Below, in pieces: positions 6,401-11,707 of a DNA stretch of 11,707 nt. The stretch's first letter is position 1. Each line of letters begins with the position of its first letter. The DNA comes from an uncultured Tannerella sp. Its GTDB lineage: Bacteria; Bacteroidota; Bacteroidia; Bacteroidales; Tannerellaceae. The notes under the pieces are model-generated. The model was not told the DNA's origin and did no database searches. It was given only the letters and a program-made list of their open reading frames with translations. The stretch covers positions 1-11,707 of the forward strand of contig CALHPT010000041.1 in the NCBI GenBank assembly GCA_938036405.1. The letters run 5' to 3'. The position numbers were made by a program, and so were the translations under genes.

Positions 6401-6778
6401 ATGAACTTTCCATCAGAACTGAAGTACACGAAGGATCACGAATGGATCCGCGTGGAAGGCGACACCGCCTTCGTAGGTATCACCGATTATGCACAGCAGG
6501 AGCTGGGCGAGATCGTATTCGTTGACATCGCCACCGAGGGCGAGACTCTGGCTAAGGACGAGGCTTTTGGCTCTATTGAAGCTGTTAAGACCGTCTCTGA
6601 CCTGCTCATGCCCGTAGCTGGCGAGGTGCTCGAAGTGAATCCCGAACTGGAGGATCAGCCCGAGCTCGTCAACTCCGATCCGTATGGCAAAGGCTGGCTG
6701 ATCAAGGTGAAACCCGCTGACGTAGCTGAAGTAGCCGGACTCCTTTCGGCCGATGACTACAAGAACCTCATCGGATGA
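6401..6778 (+). CDS. gcvH: Glycine cleavage system H protein
   Basis: The 125-residue protein is the lipoyl carrier of the glycine cleavage complex, shuttling the aminomethyl group between the P, T and L proteins in the cytoplasm. The lipoyl-attachment hairpin is plain: GSIEAVKTVSD with Lys63 as the modified residue. The flanking family marks are HEWIRVEGDTAFVGITDYAQ near the start and NSDPYGKGWLIKVK near the end. Length is typical for H protein. The ATG at 6401 follows an A-rich leader. None of the P, T or L genes is nearby; it instead heads an operon with purE and ispG, and its stop overlaps the purE start as ATGA. Codon choice is less GC-skewed than in neighbouring genes (for example GCTGTTAAGACC around Lys63), which fits a well-expressed gene. 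Confidence 0.97.
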   Translation: MNFPSELKYTKDHEWIRVEGDTAFVGITDYAQQELGEIVFVDIATEGETLAKDEAFGSIEAVKTVSDLLMPVAGEVLEVNPELEDQPELVNSDPYGKGWLIKVKPADVAEVAGLLSADDYKNLIG

Positions 6779-7277
6779 CCCCACAAGTCAGTATCATCAT
6801 GGGCAGCGTCTCCGACCTGCCCGTGATGAATAAAGCAGCCCAATTCCTCGATGAGATGGAGATACCGTTCGAGATGAACGCCCTCTCCGCCCATCGTACT
6901 CCGGAAGAAGTGGAGCGATTTGCCAAAGGCGCCGAAGGGCGTGGCATCCGCGTCATCATCGCCGCCGCTGGCATGGCCGCACACCTCTGCGGTGTCATTG
7001 CTTCCATGACCACCTTGCCCGTCGTCGGCGTGCCCATCGCCGCCTCACTCGACGGCATCGACGCCCTTCTGGCCATCGTGCAAATGCCTCCCGGCATACC
7101 CGTGGCCACAGTCGGTATCAATGGCGCACAGAACGCTGCCATCCTAGCCGCTCAAATGCTCGCCCTCAGCGACGAGGCGCTGGCCCGTCGACTGGCCAAC
7201 TATAAGGAGGGACTCAAAAAGAAAATCGTCAAGGCCAACGAAGAGTTGGCCAGCGTCCAATTCAAATTCAAGACAAA

Positions 7278-7281
<4 letters not shown>
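6775..7281 (+). CDS. purE: N5-carboxyaminoimidazole ribonucleotide mutase (class I PurE)
   Basis: The 168-residue enzyme converts N5-CAIR to CAIR in de novo purine synthesis, working as an octamer in the cytoplasm in the known family. Visible motifs are the nucleotide-binding MGSVSD (residues 9-14), SAHRTP (38-43) with the catalytic His40, AAAGMAAHLCG (63-73), and the later PPGIPVATVGINGAQNA. These mark class I, which needs PurK to supply N5-CAIR; no purK is in the window. The ATG overlaps the gcvH stop by four bases (ATGA), so translational coupling is likely. The stop overlaps the ispG start in the same way. Many homologues have Pro where this one has Cys72 in AAHLCG, a tolerated position as far as can be judged here. 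Confidence 0.96.
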
Positions 7282-8999
<1,718 letters not shown>

Positions 9000-9022
9000 C
9001 CCACACACCGGCACACACCCAT

Positions 9023-9062
9023 AAGGCCAACCTCCGATCAGGGGGCTGGCCTTCTTTTTTTT
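9023..9062 (+). terminator. Rho-independent terminator of the gcvH-purE-ispG operon
   Basis: AAGGCCA (9023-9029) pairs with TGGCCTT (9047-9053) around a 17-base loop, followed by CTTTTTTTT. It lies 24 bases after the ispG stop. Confidence 0.85.
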
Positions 9063-9216
9063 CCGGGAGGAGCTATCGCAGGGCGAGAATATCCTGTCTG
9101 GGAGTTATCGGATCCGCTCATTTTGCCGCATAACGAGAAGAAAAACTTGAGTAACGTGAGTTCGACGTAAGAATAAGGCCCTTAGAGAGCCACTACGGAA
9201 GCCACGCGATGGCCAA

Positions 9217-9372
9217 AAATGCCCCGCGGGAATCTCGCAACGGGGAAAAAGAACGTTTGGGCGTTCGCGGGTACTCCCGCAAGTCTCGCGGCAAATGCTT
9301 TGGCGTTTGCGGGTACTCCCGCAAGTCTCGCGGCAATTGCTTTGGCGTTTGCGGGACTCCCGCGGGGCATTT
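9217..9372. repeat. 42-bp tandem array bounded by a perfect 15-bp inverted repeat
   Basis: Units start at 9255, 9297 and 9339 (the third is partial). The first two are 42 bases each with four differences. Each full unit contains the palindrome GCGGGTACTCCCGC, and then AAGTCTCGCGGCAA. The whole is bracketed by AAATGCCCCGCGGGA (9217-9231) and its exact reverse complement TCCCGCGGGGCATTT (9358-9372). Frames on both strands show a 14-residue repeat (for example AFAGTPASLAANAL), as any 42-bp array would; no initiation context or family supports translation. No transposase is present, so it could be a small non-autonomous element or a folded DNA/RNA structure. Confidence 0.8.
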
Positions 9373-9464
9373 CTAAAAGCACTTTGGTCGTTACTGCGCT
9401 CTATCCAAGGCATTCTTCAGGGATTAGGAGCCTCATTCTTCCGTCGAACACACGTTGAGTAAGG

Positions 9465-9526
9465 CCTTTATGTCGCATAATTCGACCCTTCAAAACTTTT
9501 TGCCCCTTTTTATGCGACATAAAAGG
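9465..9526. repeat. Inverted pair of TGTCGCATAA motifs, member of a local motif family
   Basis: CCTTTATGTCGCATAA (9465-9480) and TTATGCGACATAAAAGG (9510-9526) are inverted copies with one bulged base, able to form a stem with a 29-base loop. Related direct copies lie at 9121-9137 (TTTTGCCGCATAACGAG), 9551-9565 (ATTTCGCACAACGAG) and 9595-9610 (TATGTCGCATGACGAG), with a partial one at 9744-9750 (TGTCGCA). The right arm of the hairpin is followed by no T tract, so it is not an obvious terminator. Confidence 0.6.
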
Positions 9527-9661
9527 TTATTCGCACCCTTTGGCCCCGTCATTTCGCACAACGAGCAGGCCGTAGACAAGCCCAACCCGCCCACTATGTC
9601 GCATGACGAGCGAAAAATGGCGGCGGAGCCACGAATCACTCCTGCATTTTTCATAAAGCCC

Positions 9662-9690
9662 TTGCTCATAACGTTAAATCTTTATCTTTG
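9662..9690 (+). promoter_or_regulatory. Bacteroidota-type promoter of the SusC-family gene
   Basis: TTG (9662-9664) is followed after 18 bases by TATCTTTG (9683-9690), an exact TAnnTTTG -7 box. Transcription would start near 9695-9700, giving a leader of roughly 385 bases before the susC-like ATG at 10081, long for this kind of gene. Confidence 0.65.
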
Positions 9691-9755
9691 CTACGATTTC
9701 AAGACAATCACTGATCCATAACCAGACACAGATAACAATGACATGTCGCAAATGA

Positions 9756-10069
9756 TAACCCATTTGAACCAGCCTATAAATGAGGGGGAACGCCGAGTTT
9801 CCCACCCTCTGCGCTTCGACATACATCGAGCATCTTTCGTCTCGGAGACCATTAAATTTCCCATCGCTCCACACAACGAATATTCACAGCCTAACACCGC
9901 ACGAGCAGCCGCCGGCTGCGCAGGAAGCGGAATCAAGGAGCCGACGGAAGAGCATCCCAACGGACGCGTCATTCTTCTCTCGTTGACCTGTGCCCCGTCT
10001 GCGACGGGCAACGTGAAGAGCTCTGAAGCGGATATCAAATAACACCAACATAGTATTAACCCATTTGAA
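9756..10069 (+). repeat. 13-bp direct repeats TAACCCATTTGAA at 9756-9768 and 10057-10069
   Basis: The two 13-mers are identical, and each is followed by exactly 11 bases and then an ATG: 9780 for the first and 10081 (the SusC-family start) for the second. Either a translation-start context has been duplicated, or a segment of about 288 bases was inserted next to the start site with duplication of its target. No terminal inverted repeats of the intervening segment are visible. Confidence 0.75.
9780..9986 (+). other. Possible upstream ORF (68 codons) in the SusC-family leader
   Basis: This frame begins MRGNAEFPTL and ends at 9986. Its ATG has the same TAACCCATTTGAA-N11 context as the SusC-family gene, which is the only reason to list it. 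The composition is unremarkable (rich in Ser, Pro and Arg), with no signal peptide or domain, and it overlaps a 99-codon frame starting at 9743. It may simply be non-coding leader. The frame is not shared with the downstream gene. Confidence 0.2.
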
Positions 10070-10080
10070 AAACGAGAAAA

Positions 10081-11707
10081 ATGAAAAGGAAATTATCCCT
10101 GCTGTTGATGTGCCTCGTTGTAGGCATCATGTGGGCTTCGGCCCAAACGCAAAGAGTCACGGGTACGGTTATCTCGGAAGAAGACGGATTGCCAGTCATC
10201 GGTGCCTCGGTTCTTGTGAAGGGAACCCAGGTCGGTACGATTACCGACATGGACGGCAAATTCGTCATGACGGATGTGCCCAGTTCCGCCAAGCTGTTAG
10301 TTGTCTCATACATCGGTATGAGGACCCAGGAAGTCGGCGTGGCTCCCACGCTGCGTGTCGTGCTCAAACCCGCCACGGAGATGATCGACGAGGTGGTTGT
10401 CGTAGCCTACGGTACGCAGAAACGACAATCCGTCGTCGGCGCCCAATCGTCCGTGTCATCTAAGGACCTGGAGAAACGCCCCATCACGAACGTCACGAGT
10501 GCCCTGAGCGGCGCCGCCTCCGGTGTGCAAGTGACCACCTCCACCGGTCAGCCGGGTGCCTCCAGCACCCTCCGCATCCGTGGTTTTGGCTCCATCAACG
10601 CTTCTTCCGCACCGCTCTACGTAGTGGACGGAGCCATCTATAACGGCGCCTTGGGCGACATTGCACCGGCGGACATCCAAAGCATCAGCATCCTCAAAGA
10701 CGCCGCATCGACCGCCCTCTACGGCTCGAGCGCCGGTAACGGTGTGATCCTCATCACCACCAAGAGCGGCATGGGTGCACGCGACGGTAAGCCCAAGTTT
10801 ACCTTCACCATGAATCAAGGTGCCACCCGTCGCGGACAGGCCGATTATGAGAAGGTCGGTGCAATGGACCACTACACCATGCGCTGGCAGCAGTGGTTCA
10901 ACCAAGAGAAATACTCCAATGGCCGCAGCGACGACTTGGCCGGCAAACTGGCAGCGTATTACGTCTATCGCGACCTGCGCTATAACCCCTATGCTGGTCT
11001 GAAATCCGTCTACGAAGAAAATCCGGAGACCGGCGAGATCACTATGACAAACAATCCACACCAAGGCTGGGGCACCTACCCGGCCATCGTAACCCCCGAC
11101 GGCAAGCTGAATCCCGAAATCAACGGCCTCCTCTGGGGCGATGACATGGACTGGGAGAAGGCGCTCTTCCGCACCGGCTATCGCAGCGAGTACTCCCTTA
11201 GCGGCGGCTTGAATACGGACAAGATGAAGAGCTTTATGTCGATCAGCTACCTGGGCGAAGAGGGCTACAAACGCCACACCTCTTTCCAGCGTTTCTCTGG
11301 TCGCGGCAACCTCTCTTACGACGTCAATAAGTGGTTCTCCATCGGTAGCAACGTCTCTTTCTCGCGTGTACACAACACGGCTCCGAAGACGGCCAGCGAT
11401 AGCTATTCGTCCAACCCGTTCTACTTCAAGCGAGGCATCGCTCCGATCTATCCCATCCACCGCCACAAAGCCGACGGCAGCTACGAGCTCGACGAACAAG
11501 GGAACAAGATCTATGACCACAATTACCTGCGTCCCTACATCGGTGGATTCAACCCCGTGCAAGAGGGTGAACTCGACCACTCTACTTTCGATCGCGACGC
11601 TATCACCAGCCGCTCGTTTGCAGAGTTTACTTTCATTCCTGAGTTGAAGCTGCGCACCAACCTCTCTTACGACCTCGTTCGTGGACTCTCCAAGAAACGC
11701 TACAATA
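10081..11707 (+). CDS. SusC/RagA family TonB-linked outer membrane transporter, N-terminal part (cut by window end)
   Basis: The frame is open for 542 codons and runs off the window; full family members are about 1,000 residues. A signal peptide (hydrophobic LLLMCLVVGIMWASA, cleavage likely after residue 21) leads to a carboxypeptidase-regulatory-like domain at about 25-98 (GTVISEEDGLPVIGASVLVKG). The SusC linker EVVVVAYGTQKR (104-115) follows, then the plug domain with LRIRGFG, YVVDG (180-184), and the family signature LKDAASTALYGSSAGNGVIL (from 205), before barrel strands begin. SusC proteins form the TonB-dependent channel of an outer-membrane complex with a SusD lipoprotein, usually encoded just downstream, importing glycans or peptides. 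The substrate is unknown. The ATG at 10081 sits after an A-rich stretch. It has its own promoter and a long leader. Confidence 0.95.
   Translation, partial: MKRKLSLLLMCLVVGIMWASAQTQRVTGTVISEEDGLPVIGASVLVKGTQVGTITDMDGKFVMTDVPSSAKLLVVSYIGMRTQEVGVAPTLRVVLKPATEMIDEVVVVAYGTQKRQSVVGAQSSVSSKDLEKRPITNVTSALSGAASGVQVTTSTGQPGASSTLRIRGFGSINASSAPLYVVDGAIYNGALGDIAPADIQSISILKDAASTALYGSSAGNGVILITTKSGMGARDGKPKFTFTMNQGATRRGQADYEKVGAMDHYTMRWQQWFNQEKYSNGRSDDLAGKLAAYYVYRDLRYNPYAGLKSVYEENPETGEITMTNNPHQGWGTYPAIVTPDGKLNPEINGLLWGDDMDWEKALFRTGYRSEYSLSGGLNTDKMKSFMSISYLGEEGYKRHTSFQRFSGRGNLSYDVNKWFSIGSNVSFSRVHNTAPKTASDSYSSNPFYFKRGIAPIYPIHRHKADGSYELDEQGNKIYDHNYLRPYIGGFNPVQEGELDHSTFDRDAITSRSFAEFTFIPELKLRTNLSYDLVRGLSKKRYN

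Larger units (their letters stand above)
9697..10080 (+). other. Long 5' leader of the SusC-family gene with several hairpins
   Basis: No recognised riboswitch or RNA family is seen. Visible stems are GAGGG..GGAA with TTCCCACCCTC (about 9781-9808), GCAGCC-GCC-GGCTGC (9905-9919), and CCCGTC-TGC-GACGGG (9994-10008). The part between 9769 and 10056 is bounded by a 13-bp direct repeat and may be inserted DNA. Leader start is inferred from the promoter box. Two overlapping short ORFs cross it (starting 9743 and 9780), neither resembling a known protein. Confidence 0.4.

Noticed and set aside
9182..9458. Overlapping ORFs on both strands with 14-residue repeats
   Set aside because: Both strands give repeated peptides because the DNA repeat is 42 bases; the inverted-repeat boundaries fit a DNA element better than a gene.
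9465..9690. Invertible promoter upstream of the SusC-family gene, as known in Bacteroides
   Set aside because: The only clear inverted pair (9465-9480 and 9510-9526) lies upstream of the promoter and does not flank it; no recombinase gene is in the window.
9697..10080. tmRNA, RNase P RNA or other housekeeping RNA in the long leader
   Set aside because: The expected conserved motifs were looked for and not seen.

Overview
The window comes from a GC-rich member of the Bacteroidota. The evidence is a SusC-type TonB-dependent transporter, a long-form IspG with an insert domain, the gene order gcvH-purE-ispG, absence of regular Shine-Dalgarno sites, and several phylum-type promoters (-7 box TAnnTTTG, with a -33 TTTG or TTG box in two cases). 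A Tannerella- or Porphyromonas-like anaerobe is a reasonable guess, but the genus was not tested.

Layout: (1) 1-502 is non-coding, with a nine-unit 22-bp tandem array and then a good promoter. (2) 503-1318 is a leucine-carboxyl-methyltransferase-like SAM methyltransferase, followed by short repeats and a terminator. (3) 1546-3135 is a closely spaced pair, a flavin reductase-like protein and an exported or membrane-anchored alpha/beta hydrolase, closed by a 14-bp hairpin. (4) 3234-4148 on the minus strand is ribonuclease Z, convergent with the hydrolase. (5) 4170-4815 is an intergenic region carrying two different 42-bp-period arrays, one GC-rich and one AT-rich. (6) 4816-6267 is rpoN (sigma-54). 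(7) 6401-8999 is a translationally coupled gcvH-purE-ispG operon with its own -7 box and a rho-independent terminator. (8) 9000-10080 is a 1.1-kb intergenic region with a third 42-bp array bounded by 15-bp inverted repeats, a family of short TGTCGCAT motifs, a promoter, and a long leader. (9) 10081 to the window end is the first 542 codons of a SusC-family transporter.

The protein-coding content is conventional: tRNA 3'-end processing, an alternative sigma factor, glycine cleavage and one-carbon metabolism, purine synthesis, isoprenoid synthesis and outer-membrane import. I found no defence system, CRISPR array, transposase or RNA gene. The unusual content lies between the genes. Three sequence-unrelated tandem arrays share an exact or near-exact 42-bp period. 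The susC leader carries a duplicated start-site context (13-bp repeat, 11 bases, ATG), which could mark an insertion or an upstream ORF. These are sequence observations; any function proposed for them is inference.
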